DNA of 64,000 bases from Flavobacterium sp. 9R (GCF_902506345.1 NZ_LR733413.1:1590569-1654568); one strand, 5' to 3'; shown: positions 52,318-60,379, counted from the first letter of the stretch. The notes: generated by a model from the sequence alone, not told the origin. Numbers and translations are program-made.

Positions 52318-53139
52318 ATGAACAAGTTTACAGTAAAAGACGGAACAGAGATTTATTTCAAAGACTTAGGAGCAGGACAACCCATTTTTTTTCACCACGG
52401 TTGGCCATTATCATCAGATGATTGGGATGCTCAAATGATGTTTTTCTTAGAGAAAGGGTACAGAGTAATTGCACACGACAGACGCGGCCATGGTCGTTCT
52501 ACCCAAACATTCCAAGGAAATGATATGAATACTTATGCTGCTGATGTAGCTGAATTAGTTGCATTTTTAGATTTGAAAAACGTAATCCACGTAGGACATT
52601 CCACAGGCGGCGGGGAAGCACTTCGTTATGCAGCACAATATGGAAAAGACCGCGTATCGAAAGTAGTTTTGATTAGTGCCATCACTCCTTATATGATTGC
52701 CGATGAGAACAATCCAAATGGCGTTCCCTTATCTGTGTTCGATGATATTCGTTACAATACACTACACAACAGAGCTCAATTTTTTCAAGACATCACTATC
52801 CCTTTCTTTGGCTATAACCGAGAGGGTGTAACAATCAAAAAAGGTATTCAAGACAATTGGTGGAGACAAGGAATGATGGGTGGCATCAAAGCACAATACG
52901 ATTGTATCGAGGTGTTTTCTGAAACTGATTTTACTGAAGATTTAAAAAGTATAACCATTCCGATTTTGGTATTGCATGGTGATGACGACCAGATAGTACC
53001 TTATGAAACCACTGCTGTAAAAGCTGCAGAATTGTTACAAAACGGAAAGTTAATCATCTATCCTGGTTTCTCTCATGGTATGCCAACGACAGAAGCCGCA
53101 ACCATCAACAAAGACATTTTAGAATTTATCAACGAATAA
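52318..53139 (+). CDS. alpha/beta hydrolase (non-heme haloperoxidase-like)
   Basis: 273 residues from ATG 52318; an upstream ATG lies in the promoter copy. Cytoplasmic, no signal peptide. The chloroperoxidase/esterase pattern is clear: FFHHGWPLSSDDWDAQ (oxyanion hole), nucleophile S95 in GHSTGGGE, acid among D222-D224 in LHGDDDQIVP, and H253 in FSHGMPTTE. All catalytic residues are intact. Such enzymes act as esterases, with perhydrolase side activity. Tandem paralogue follows. Confidence 0.92.
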   Translation: MNKFTVKDGTEIYFKDLGAGQPIFFHHGWPLSSDDWDAQMMFFLEKGYRVIAHDRRGHGRSTQTFQGNDMNTYAADVAELVAFLDLKNVIHVGHSTGGGEALRYAAQYGKDRVSKVVLISAITPYMIADENNPNGVPLSVFDDIRYNTLHNRAQFFQDITIPFFGYNREGVTIKKGIQDNWWRQGMMGGIKAQYDCIEVFSETDFTEDLKSITIPILVLHGDDDQIVPYETTAVKAAELLQNGKLIIYPGFSHGMPTTEAATINKDILEFINE

Positions 53140-53146
53140 CAAGGAA

Positions 53147-53226
53147 AAAAGTGCAATGCAAAGGGGAAAGCGTCCATTGAATACTTGCTCTTTTCGCTTC
53201 AACTTTGCTTCCTCAAATAATAAGTA
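53147..53226. repeat. second copy of the hydrolase promoter region
   Basis: AGTGCAATGCAAAGGGGAAA, CGTCCATTGAATACTTG, TTCAACTTTGCTTCCTCAAA: about 75 nt similar to 52228-52305 with the same TTG-N20-CAACTTTG spacing. It starts 8 nt after the stop of the first hydrolase gene and precedes the second by 20 nt. Confidence 0.65.
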
Positions 53227-53246
53227 ACAAATAAAAATTTAAAAAC

Positions 53247-54155
53247 ATGAAAAATTTAATTTTAACCATTGGATTATTTACAACATTACTAACTAGCAAT
53301 GTATCGTTTTCACAACAAAAAAGAACACCCGCTTCTTTTGGTAGAGCAGAATATGTAGAAGTAGAAAAAAATGTAAAACTACACGTTACTGATTTAGGCG
53401 AGGGTCAACCCTTAGTATTAATTCATGGCTGGCCACTAAGCGATGCTATGTACGAATATCAATATGCTTATTTCCTAGAAAAAGGATACAGAGTAATTGG
53501 TATTACTTTAAGAGGTTTTGGTTTATCAGACAAACCTGCTGGTAAATACAATTATGATGTTTTCGCAGACGATATCAAAGTAGTTTTAGATCAACTGAAA
53601 ATAGAAAATGCAACAATTGGTGGCTTTTCTATGGGTGGTGCAACGGTGATTCACTATGTTGCAAAATATAAAGCAGCACACGTTTCTAAAATGGCATTGT
53701 TTGGTGCAGCAGCACCAATTTGGACCAAAAGAGCCGATTTCAACTATGGTTTCTGGACCAAAGAGGATGTAAATGGTTTGATTAGTTTAAACAATACGAA
53801 CAGACCTCAATTATTAGCTAATTTCGGAACCATCTTCCCTGCAAACGAAACTAGTGTTTCAGCCGGACAAGGTGCTTGGTTAGGAACCATTCAGGCACAA
53901 GCTTCTCCTTATGCCATGGCCGAGGGATTAAAAACTTTACGTGATAGTGATTTACGTGAAGACTTGACAAAAATTACAATTCCAACGCTTATCTTACACG
54001 GTAAATTAGATAAAATATGCTCTTATGAGTTAGCAGAACAAATGAACAAGGGTCTTAAAAATTCAAAATTAGTACCTTTTGAAAAAAGCGGACACGCTCT
54101 ATTTATTGAGGAATTAGACAAGTTCAATACTGAATTACTGAATTTTATAAAATAA
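53247..54155 (+). CDS. secreted alpha/beta hydrolase, paralogue of the preceding gene
   Basis: 302 residues. Signal peptide MKNLILTIGLFTTLLTSNVS (cut near SFSQ), then the same fold as its neighbour: LVLIHGWPLSDAMYEYQ, nucleophile S128 in GGFSMGGA, acid residue in LHGKLDKICS and H283 in KSGHALFIEE. All three catalytic residues present. The signal peptide places it in the periplasm or outside, whereas its neighbour is cytoplasmic. Same direction, duplicated promoter region. A perfect GGCTGATT hairpin ends the transcript. Confidence 0.9.
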   Translation: MKNLILTIGLFTTLLTSNVSFSQQKRTPASFGRAEYVEVEKNVKLHVTDLGEGQPLVLIHGWPLSDAMYEYQYAYFLEKGYRVIGITLRGFGLSDKPAGKYNYDVFADDIKVVLDQLKIENATIGGFSMGGATVIHYVAKYKAAHVSKMALFGAAAPIWTKRADFNYGFWTKEDVNGLISLNNTNRPQLLANFGTIFPANETSVSAGQGAWLGTIQAQASPYAMAEGLKTLRDSDLREDLTKITIPTLILHGKLDKICSYELAEQMNKGLKNSKLVPFEKSGHALFIEELDKFNTELLNFIK

Positions 54156-54163
54156 AAATATAA

Positions 54164-54195
54164 ACTGAAAAGGCTGATTTACAATCAGCCTTTTT
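54164..54195 (+). terminator. terminator after the second hydrolase gene
   Basis: AAAGGCTGATT / AATCAGCCTTT perfect stem with a T-run, 15 nt after the stop. Confidence 0.9.
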
Positions 54196-54209
54196 TATTC
54201 CTAACGTTT

Positions 54210-54647
54210 ATGAAATATCTTATCTCCATTTTTAGTATCCTCGTACTTGTTGCCTGTAACAGTACGAATAAATTGGTTGTCAAAAACACAACAAACTTGC
54301 CAAAACCGATTGGCCCCTATAGTTATGCAAAACGCTATGAAGATTTGATTTTGGTTTCAGGACAAATTGGAATAGATCCGGTCACAAATACTTTAAAAGA
54401 AGGAATAGAAGAACAAACCAATCAGATTTTCAAAAATTTAAAAGAGATTCTTAAAAGCAATGATTCAGACGTAAATCATATCCTCAAAACAACCATTTTC
54501 CTTACTGATATCAATCAATTTGAAACGGTCAACAAAATATACAGTACTTATTTCTCAGGTCAATTTCCTACCCGAAGCACTATTGTTGTTGTTGCATTAC
54601 CAAAGAATGCTGTTATTGAAATAGAGTGCATAGCGGTTAAAAAATAA
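54210..54647 (+). CDS. RidA family protein with lipoprotein signal
   Basis: 145 residues. N-terminal lipoprotein signal MKYLISIFSILVLVAC with Cys16, then a full RidA/YjgF domain: LPKPIGPYSYAKRYEDLILV, SGQIGIDPVTNTLKEGIEEQ, and FPTRSTIVVVALPKNAVIEIEC with the conserved Arg122 and Glu used for imine/enamine hydrolysis. RidA proteins normally act in the cytoplasm on 2-aminoacrylate; a membrane-anchored, exported form is unusual. Terminator upstream, so it has its own promoter; it converges with the HxlR gene. Confidence 0.88.
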   Translation: MKYLISIFSILVLVACNSTNKLVVKNTTNLPKPIGPYSYAKRYEDLILVSGQIGIDPVTNTLKEGIEEQTNQIFKNLKEILKSNDSDVNHILKTTIFLTDINQFETVNKIYSTYFSGQFPTRSTIVVVALPKNAVIEIECIAVKK

Positions 54648-54688
54648 GGACTTCCAAGGCAAAATACTCCTCAGAAAGTTGCGCTTAG

Positions 54689-55048
54689 CTAATCTTTCCA
54701 CTTTTTCATAATCAGCGTTCGCAATCGCTCTTCATGTTCATCACCCCAATTTCCTATGGTGGAAATTACTGGAAGTAATGTCTTTCCAAATTCAGTTAAG
54801 GAATATTCAACTTTTGGGGGAACCACTGGATAAATAATTTTTGAAACCAGTTCATGCTCCTCCAATTCTTTCAACTGAATATTTAACACTCTTCTGGAAG
54901 CATCAGGAATTTTACGCTGTAATTCACTTGGTCGTTGGTACCCTTCATTTATAAACCACAGCAAACGCATTTTCCATTTACCATACAGTACTTCTCCTAT
55001 TAGATCTAAACCACAGTTTAAATTTGGTATAGTTTTTCTTTCATACAT
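54689..55048 (-). CDS. HxlR family transcriptional regulator
   Basis: 119 residues, a winged helix of the HxlR family: Cys12 in NLNCGLDLIGEVLYGKWKMR, RPSELQRKIPDASRRVLNIQ, LEEHELVSKIIYPVVPPKVE and YSLTEFGKTLLPVI. The conserved N-terminal Cys can act as a redox or electrophile sensor in characterised members such as HypR; whether it does here is inference. A TAGTTTTG -7 box (55053-55060, minus strand) ends 4 nt before the ATG, pointing to a nearly leaderless message. Divergent from the SDR gene, its likely target. Confidence 0.9.
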   Translation of the reverse strand: MYERKTIPNLNCGLDLIGEVLYGKWKMRLLWFINEGYQRPSELQRKIPDASRRVLNIQLKELEEHELVSKIIYPVVPPKVEYSLTEFGKTLLPVISTIGNWGDEHEERLRTLIMKKWKD

Positions 55049-55172
55049 ACTACAAAACTACATCAATGTTCTAAATGCTACAATAGGGGAAAAATTTATC
55101 CCTATGCGAATCGTATTTCCGTAATTGACTGATATTCATATATAACTCAATTTTGTACAAAAAAAATGAACA

Positions 55173-55967
55173 ATGGAAAATACATTTAATTTCAACAACG
55201 AACTATCAGGGAAAATCGCCTTAGTAACAGGTGGAACAAAAGGAACTGGAAAAGCCATAGCAGAAAGACTCGAAGCTGCAGGCGCAACAGTAATCATCAC
55301 GGCAAGAAATCCGCCAGAGCAACCTAATGCAAAGCAACATTTTATTGCTGCCGATTTAACAAAAGCATCAGGAACCGAAAAAGTAGTGAATGAGGTTTTA
55401 GAACAATTTGGCAAACTGGATATTTTAGTAAATAATTTAGGAGGTTCGGAAACCAAAAGTGGTGGATATTCTGTTTTAAATGATAAAGATTGGTTACATT
55501 CACTTGAGAATAATTTGCTCGCACCTGTTCGGCTAGATCGTGGTTTTCTACCACAAATGGTTGAACAAAAAAGTGGCGTTATTGTTCACATAGCTTCTAT
55601 TCAGGGGAAATTGCCTTTATATGATTCAACTTTACCTTATGCGGCAGCAAAAGCAGGTTTAATTAATTACAGCAAAGGCTTATCCAACGAGGTTGCCCCC
55701 AAAGGTGTTCGAGTGTTGACCGTTTCTCCTGGTTGGATTAACACTTCAGCTTCAAAGGCTATGATGGAACGCATTGCAGAAAGTTCCAATACAACTATTG
55801 AAGAAGCTACAAAAAGTGTTATGGATGCTTTAGGGGGCATTCCAATAGGTCGCCCCGCACAACCGGAAGAAGTAGCAGAACTTATTGGCTTTTTAGTTTC
55901 GCCTAGAGCCAACTATTTGACAGGAACCGAGTTTATAATTGATGGCGGAACACTACCGACCATATAA
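55173..55967 (+). CDS. short-chain dehydrogenase/reductase family oxidoreductase
   Basis: 264 residues with the classical SDR features: T19-G-G-T-K-G-T-G26 cofactor loop, NNLGG after strand 4, catalytic S142, Y156 and K160 (YAAAK), and C-terminal TGTEFIIDGGTLP. Cofactor is probably NADP(H) judging from the basic loop, but this is not certain. Substrate unknown. It diverges from the HxlR gene and precedes an NTF2-like gene by 18 nt, a combination often seen in detoxification or secondary metabolism modules. Confidence 0.92.
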   Translation: MENTFNFNNELSGKIALVTGGTKGTGKAIAERLEAAGATVIITARNPPEQPNAKQHFIAADLTKASGTEKVVNEVLEQFGKLDILVNNLGGSETKSGGYSVLNDKDWLHSLENNLLAPVRLDRGFLPQMVEQKSGVIVHIASIQGKLPLYDSTLPYAAAKAGLINYSKGLSNEVAPKGVRVLTVSPGWINTSASKAMMERIAESSNTTIEEATKSVMDALGGIPIGRPAQPEEVAELIGFLVSPRANYLTGTEFIIDGGTLPTI

Positions 55968-55985
55968 AAATCAAAAAAAAACGAT

Positions 55986-56303
55986 ATGAAAAATTTACCT
56001 AACGTAATTGTGGACCTTATAAAAGCACAAGATAATTTTAACAGTACTGCATATGCCAACTGCTTTACAGCAACTGCTATGGTATTTGACGAAGGAAAAA
56101 TACATAAAGGACAAAAAGAGATAAAACAATGGATTGAAAAAGCCAATAAGGATTATCAAGTGGTGATGAAACCTCTTGTCTATTTGGGTACAGATCAAAC
56201 CTTACAAGCTGAAATTTCAGGTTCTTTTCCTGGAAGTCCATTAGTGTTAACTTATCAATTTGAAATCATTGACCATAAGATTCAATCACTCAAAATTGTG
56301 TAA
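55986..56303 (+). CDS. NTF2-like/SnoaL-type protein
   Basis: 105 residues. FNSTAYANCFTATAMVFDEG and HKGQKEIKQWIEKANKDYQV match the helix-strand start of the NTF2/SnoaL-like fold, followed by TDQTLQAEISGSFPGSPLVL and YQFEIIDHKIQSLKIV. Such small cone-shaped proteins are either enzymes (isomerases, cyclases) or binding proteins; catalytic residues cannot be assigned. It is the second gene after the SDR and probably co-transcribed with it. Confidence 0.8.
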   Translation: MKNLPNVIVDLIKAQDNFNSTAYANCFTATAMVFDEGKIHKGQKEIKQWIEKANKDYQVVMKPLVYLGTDQTLQAEISGSFPGSPLVLTYQFEIIDHKIQSLKIV

Positions 56304-56580
56304 TAAATAATATACAATGAAAATTAGATAGCAGTTAAAAGACACCTCAACTCTCGTGTGGCGGACTGTTTACACTAGGAGTTGTGTTTTCATTTAAGAG
56401 GTATATTTTTTACAATTTATAAAAATAATCACAAACAAGGATGAGATAAGTACCGAAAAATATCGGATAATGCTCCTATTTGGATGGCGTTTGAATTGAA
56501 GTAATAAGGGAAAAATTTCAAAAATTAAAATTCCAAACTTAACCGAGAAGTCTCAGGATTAAAAGTCAGGAGACTTTTTA
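56304..56580. other. gene-free region after the NTF2-like gene
   Basis: AT-rich with no convincing coding frame. Its right end has AAGTCTC ... GAGACTTTTT (about 56548-56578), a possible rho-independent terminator for the SDR/NTF2 operon. The GTCAGGAGAC motif here recurs inside the 120-bp repeat that follows. Confidence 0.45.
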
Positions 56581-56806
56581 AACTTTTGCGGGTTACCATA
56601 CATTTTAAAATTGCGCGAAGTCAGGAGACATTCGCGCAGCACACAAAACACATTTATCTCTAAATTAGAACACTTTGCAGAGCTGGGCTGGGACTTTTGA
56701 CACTTTTTCGGATCACCATACATTTTAAAATTGCGCGAAGTCAGGAGACATTCGCGCAGCACACAAAACACATTTATCTCTAAATTAGGACACTTTGCAG
56801 AGCTGG
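56581..56806. repeat. 120-bp tandem duplication with hairpin core
   Basis: Two copies (56581-56686 and 56701-56806) with a period of exactly 120 bp and more than 90% identity. Each holds TGCGCGAA-N11-TTCGCGCA, a perfect 8-bp hairpin around GTCAGGAGACA, followed by a region CACACAAAACACATTTATCT. A minus-strand open frame crosses both copies with a 40-residue repeat, because 120 is a multiple of three; this may be a coincidence. Confidence 0.85.
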
Positions 56807-56861
56807 GGCTATCATCAAACAAAAATAGCTGTAAAAGAAACTACCCAAAAAAACTTGAGTA

Positions 56862-56892
56862 AAAAAAAATGGGGTTTAAAAACCCCATTTTT
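56862..56892 (-). terminator. terminator after the H1-like gene
   Basis: AAAATGGGGTTT / AAACCCCATTTT with A/T-runs on both sides, 20 nt downstream of the H1-like stop. Confidence 0.85.
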
Positions 56893-56911
56893 TAAATTCC
56901 TTTAAAAGCAA

Positions 56912-57088
56912 TTATTTCTTAGATTCTTCGATAGAAACTTTTCTGAATTCTTTTAATAGTTTTTCTATTTCTAAGCTTGATTTGCGAGCTCTAGCTCCAG
57001 CTGCTTTTACTCCTTTTTCAACAAGTGCTTCTGATTCTGTTTTAAAGTTTTCCATTTCAGCGTTAATTCTTGCTACTAAATCTTTCAT
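56912..57088 (-). CDS. histone H1-like nucleoid protein
   Basis: 58 residues starting at the ATG at 57086-57088: MKDLVARINAEMENFKTESE, then a Lys/Ala/Arg-rich centre (KGVKAAGARARKSS) and LEIEKLLKEFRKVSIEESKK. This composition and order match the Hc1/H1-like protein family of Bacteroidota, in which the AGxRARKxSLE segment is strongly conserved. Thought to bind DNA non-specifically. Shorter than 60 residues and easily missed. Single gene with a strong terminator. Confidence 0.85.
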   Translation of the reverse strand: MKDLVARINAEMENFKTESEALVEKGVKAAGARARKSSLEIEKLLKEFRKVSIEESKK

Positions 57089-57227
57089 AATACAATTATT
57101 GTTTTAAATTTTAGGCTGCAAAAATATAAGAATCCTTTTATAAATCAAATGAATTTATCTAAAGTACTGCATCATTCGATAAAGCAATGGAATAGCCCAA
57201 ACTAAAAAGTGAAATCAAAAAAAAGTA

Positions 57228-58106
57228 CTACTCCATAAGGTATTTATTAATAATATATTGAGTTATGGGTTTTAAAGTCTTACCAGTAGTGGGATGCAAA
57301 CCTGGCTGATTGAAAAGTTCAATCTTATCGTCAATTTTAGCATACCAAACACTAGGTTGGCCATTTTCAAAATAGGTTTTTATGGTCTTTGGATCCAATT
57401 TTTTTAGACCTAATCTGTCTTTGTTTATTGGTATTCGTGGGTCTAAAAAACCACTACTTTCTGTGGAGCAATCCACTACTTCATAATGATTAGTATTCCA
57501 CTGCATGCATTCTTTTTTTGGGAGTAATGTGACCACCCCTATTCCTACACTGCACAACAGAGCAACTTTAGTCAATACCTTTTTATGACGGTTGAGTATT
57601 GATTTATTTTGATAACCTTTTATCTTATTACCCTCTTCAGAAACTAAAGAAAGTACTGCCTCTTCTTTTTTGCCTTTCATGTCTTGTAAAGGCTCCTCCT
57701 CTATTTTTAACTCTTTCTTTTTATTTGCGAAAAAATTACTAAAAGGTCTTGGATTAAAATCTACGAGAATGGCTGCCATATCAATTCTCGTAATATCATC
57801 TGAATTTTGTTCACCCAACAAAAAAGATCGTATAGGTCTAAATCTACTTATTTCACATTTCTCAATAGCCTTTCTCAAACCCTCTTTTTCTTTTACATAG
57901 AAAAAATTTTTCATTGTTATCTCATCATTATTGGAAAGGGACTGGTCAAAAAGAATCAGACACAAATTACGAAGTTGTGCAGGACTTGGATTCATAAGAA
58001 TCCCAGTGATATCTTCCATTTTCTTCTTTTCATATTGAGCTCTAATAGTTCTCTTGTAAACATCGAAAATAATTTTACTCATCTCATTACTGGAATTAAT
58101 TAACAT
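57228..58106 (-). CDS. unknown protein with one central membrane helix
   Basis: 292 residues (a start at the Met at 58082 would give 284). Cytoplasmic N-terminal part of about 180 residues, rich in Lys/Glu, with MEDITGILMNPSPAQLRNLC and FRPIRSFLLGEQNSDDITRI; one helix VLTKVALLCSVGIGVVTLLP; and a C-terminal part with KKECMQWNTNHYEVVDCSTE and YFENGQPSVWYAKIDDKIELF. Two Cys in the last part could form a disulfide in the periplasm. I do not recognise the family. Two TAnnTTTG boxes on the minus strand (58219-58226, 58227-58234) could serve as promoters. Confidence 0.7.
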   Translation of the reverse strand: MLINSSNEMSKIIFDVYKRTIRAQYEKKKMEDITGILMNPSPAQLRNLCLILFDQSLSNNDEITMKNFFYVKEKEGLRKAIEKCEISRFRPIRSFLLGEQNSDDITRIDMAAILVDFNPRPFSNFFANKKKELKIEEEPLQDMKGKKEEAVLSLVSEEGNKIKGYQNKSILNRHKKVLTKVALLCSVGIGVVTLLPKKECMQWNTNHYEVVDCSTESSGFLDPRIPINKDRLGLKKLDPKTIKTYFENGQPSVWYAKIDDKIELFNQPGLHPTTGKTLKPITQYIINKYLME

Positions 58107-58119
58107 TTAATGGAAACTA

Positions 58120-58146
58120 TTGGAATTACTGGAATTACTGGAATTC
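58120..58146. repeat. short GGAATTACT tandem repeat
   Basis: Three 9-bp units of TGGAATTAC in front of the unknown membrane protein gene. Such short units can vary by slippage and alter promoter spacing; there is no direct evidence of that here. Confidence 0.5.
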
Positions 58147-58244
58147 CATTGAAATCATTCAACACAAACGCCATTCCTTTGCTACAGAATTAGTTCTTGT
58201 TCTATTTCGCGATACGAACAAATGTACAAAACTAGTTCAAAAAA

Positions 58245-58390
58245 AAGTGTGGCTAAACAGCGGGTTCGATTTATCCGGGAAGTATAAATTCTGGATCAAC
58301 TGTTTTAGCACACTTCACTTCCCAGTAGTATCAATCCAAAGGGTTTTTAAGGAAACACTCCTTATCCAACAAGCTTCGATTTCATAATCG
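58245..58390 (+). other. structured intergenic region, candidate leader RNA or small RNA
   Basis: A long imperfect stem pairs AAGTGTGGCTAAACAG (58245-58260) with CTGTTTTAGCACACTT (58300-58315) with two one-base bulges. Two more perfect hairpins follow: TAAGGA/TCCTTA (58348-58364) and CGATT/AATCG (58377-58390). All lie within the 180 nt before the small lipoprotein gene at 58429. No known riboswitch core was recognised. Confidence 0.4.
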
Positions 58391-58428
58391 GACCGCCCTT
58401 CCTATGTCTAATTTTTAAATCAAATCTA

Positions 58429-58605
58429 ATGAAAAGAATAGTAATCCTTTCGTGTTTTTTATTGTCCGCTATGGCGTTTGTTTCTTGTACTAATGATGAA
58501 ATAGAACCAAGTTCGCCTTCTGCCACCACTACTGTCCTTGCTGATGATGGCGATACAGGTGGGAATTCAACGGGTCAAACCCCAACAACTCCTCCAAAAA
58601 AATAA
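58429..58605 (+). CDS. small lipoprotein preceding the histidine kinase gene
   Basis: 58 residues: MKRIVILSCFLLSAMAFVSC signal with lipidated Cys20, then a short acidic/Thr/Pro-rich body (TNDEIEPSSPSATTT, DDGDTGGNSTGQTPTTPPKK). Not a known family; it resembles small flexible lipoproteins that sit in front of two-component genes. Below common length limits and easily missed. A terminator-like hairpin follows, whose arm contains the start codon of the kinase. Confidence 0.75.
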   Translation: MKRIVILSCFLLSAMAFVSCTNDEIEPSSPSATTTVLADDGDTGGNSTGQTPTTPPKK

Positions 58606-58644
58606 AAGATGATCCTCCATTAAATGGAATTAATTTGATATTTT

Positions 58645-58683
58645 CGGGAAATGATACTTCAAAGAGTACATTTCCCGTTTTTT
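58645..58683 (+). terminator. terminator-like hairpin overlapping the histidine kinase start codon
   Basis: CGGGAAATG (58645-58653) pairs with CATTTCCCG (58669-58677); TACT/AGTA inside the loop extend the stem with a one-base bulge. A T-run follows. The ATG of the kinase is the last three bases of the left arm. Confidence 0.75.
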
Positions 58684-60372
58684 ATATCCCTACTGTTGTT
58701 GGGCACTTTTCTCTTTTCATGTACTAGAAATGAGCCTTCCACAAACAAAGCAACTCCTGAAACAGCTTATCATAAATACATTAGCCCCGCAGAAGATTTT
58801 TATGCAAAAGGCGTTTACGACAGCGCTTACTATTACTACAATGAAATTCGAACGCAAAGTAATACCCAAACCGAAGGGGATAAAATTGTTTATGCCTTGC
58901 TCAAAATGGCAGCCATTCAACAAACGCAAGGCGATTATGTGGGTAGTGAGTCTACCGCTACCGAAGCCCTACCCTTTTTTCAAAAAAACACCGAAGCCCA
59001 ATACAAAGTGGCCATTTATAATACCCTCGGCATTAATTACCAACATCTTTTTGATTACGCGAATGCCATTCGGTACTATCAAAAAGCAAGTGCCTTAGCC
59101 GATACACCCCTACAAAAAGCAGTCATTCAAAACAACATCGCTGTGGTGTATATGGATCAAAAGCACTACAAGCAAGCCATTCAACTATTGACGGCGCTCT
59201 CTCAATCTCCTATCGTACAGAATAATTTGGAGCATCAAGCCAGAGTTTTGGACAATTTGGGCTTTTGTTATTTTAAAATCCAAGATTCCAGAAGTGGTGC
59301 TTATTTAAAGAAAGCGTTAGCCATTCACCAACAATTGCAATTTGATTATGGCTTGATTACCAGTTACAGTAATTTGGCAAAATACTATCAAAAGAGTCAA
59401 CCCCAATTGGCCTTTAGCTATGCTCAACAATCCTATACCAAAGCTACTGCCATCCAGAGTACTGAAGATCGTTTGTTGGCCCTAGCCCTCTTGATGGAAG
59501 TAAGTACGCCTTCACAACTTCCTAACTACACTAAACGCTACCTGCAACTCAACGATAGTGTTAGCAAAGTCAAGCAAATCGCGAAGAATCAGTTTGCCAA
59601 AATCAAATACGATGCGACTCAAGAGCGCAATGAGAATTTACAATTAAAAGCGGCAAAAGCAGAAAATGACTTGGCCTTAGCCCAACAACGATTCAACAAT
59701 TATTTACTGTTTTTTTTACTGTTGCTAGGGCTAATCTCGGTGTTCCTATTGTATTTCTATCTGAAAAATAAAAGCAAAAAAGAAAAGCAAGCCGCTATAT
59801 ATGAAAGCGAAACTCGCATTGCCAAAAAACTACACGACGAACTGGCCAATGATGTCTATCAAACCATTGCTTTTGCCGAAACTCAAGACTTGCACAACCC
59901 TGTGCAGAAAGAAACGCTATTGGACAATTTGGATAAAATTTACACTCGAACACGCAATATATCCCGAGAAAACAGTGCCATAGTCACGGGAGATTCCTAC
60001 GAAATAGCACTAAAAGAAATGCTTTCTGGCTTTTCGTCTTCTCGAGTACAAGTCATTGTAAAAGATGTAAACAGTATTCCCTGGGATAAAATAGCTAAAG
60101 AGAAGAAAATTGCGTTGTATCGTATCTTACAAGAGCTGATGGTGAATATGAAGAAACACAGTCAAGGATCCTTTGCTGTCTTACAATTTGAAAGGAATGG
60201 TAAAGAGTGTCTCATTCATTATTCAGACAATGGCATCGGTATGCCCCATCCCATTCCCTCAAAAAATGGACTGCATAATGTGGAAAACCGTATTCAAGCT
60301 ATTGGAGGAAGTATTATTTTTGACACTTCAAGCTCTAAAGGGCTTAAAATCAAACTAACGTTTCCTAAATAA
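58651..60372 (+). CDS. TPR-containing sensor histidine kinase (NarX/HisKA_3-like)
   Basis: 573 residues. N-terminal lipoprotein-like signal MILQRVHFPFFISLLLLGTF...FSC (Cys24), then about 300 residues of tetratricopeptide repeats (YNTLGINYQHLFDYANAIRY, NNIAVVYMDQKHYKQAIQLL), a helix YLLFFLLLLGLISVFLLYFYL, a HisKA_3-type motif with H395 in KKLHDELANDV, and a HATPase with QELMVNMKKHSQ, DNGIGMP and GLHNVENRIQAIGG. No other start codon than ATG 58651 keeps the signal. Paired with the response regulator 7 nt downstream. The signal sensed is unknown. Confidence 0.9.
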   Translation: MILQRVHFPFFISLLLLGTFLFSCTRNEPSTNKATPETAYHKYISPAEDFYAKGVYDSAYYYYNEIRTQSNTQTEGDKIVYALLKMAAIQQTQGDYVGSESTATEALPFFQKNTEAQYKVAIYNTLGINYQHLFDYANAIRYYQKASALADTPLQKAVIQNNIAVVYMDQKHYKQAIQLLTALSQSPIVQNNLEHQARVLDNLGFCYFKIQDSRSGAYLKKALAIHQQLQFDYGLITSYSNLAKYYQKSQPQLAFSYAQQSYTKATAIQSTEDRLLALALLMEVSTPSQLPNYTKRYLQLNDSVSKVKQIAKNQFAKIKYDATQERNENLQLKAAKAENDLALAQQRFNNYLLFFLLLLGLISVFLLYFYLKNKSKKEKQAAIYESETRIAKKLHDELANDVYQTIAFAETQDLHNPVQKETLLDNLDKIYTRTRNISRENSAIVTGDSYEIALKEMLSGFSSSRVQVIVKDVNSIPWDKIAKEKKIALYRILQELMVNMKKHSQGSFAVLQFERNGKECLIHYSDNGIGMPHPIPSKNGLHNVENRIQAIGGSIIFDTSSSKGLKIKLTFPK

Positions 60373-60379
60373 ACCAATT

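Noticed and set aside
56559-56822. Minus-strand open frame of 87 codons with a duplicated 40-residue unit
   Set aside because: It mirrors the 120-bp tandem repeat and has no promoter or signal; kept only as a remark under the repeat.
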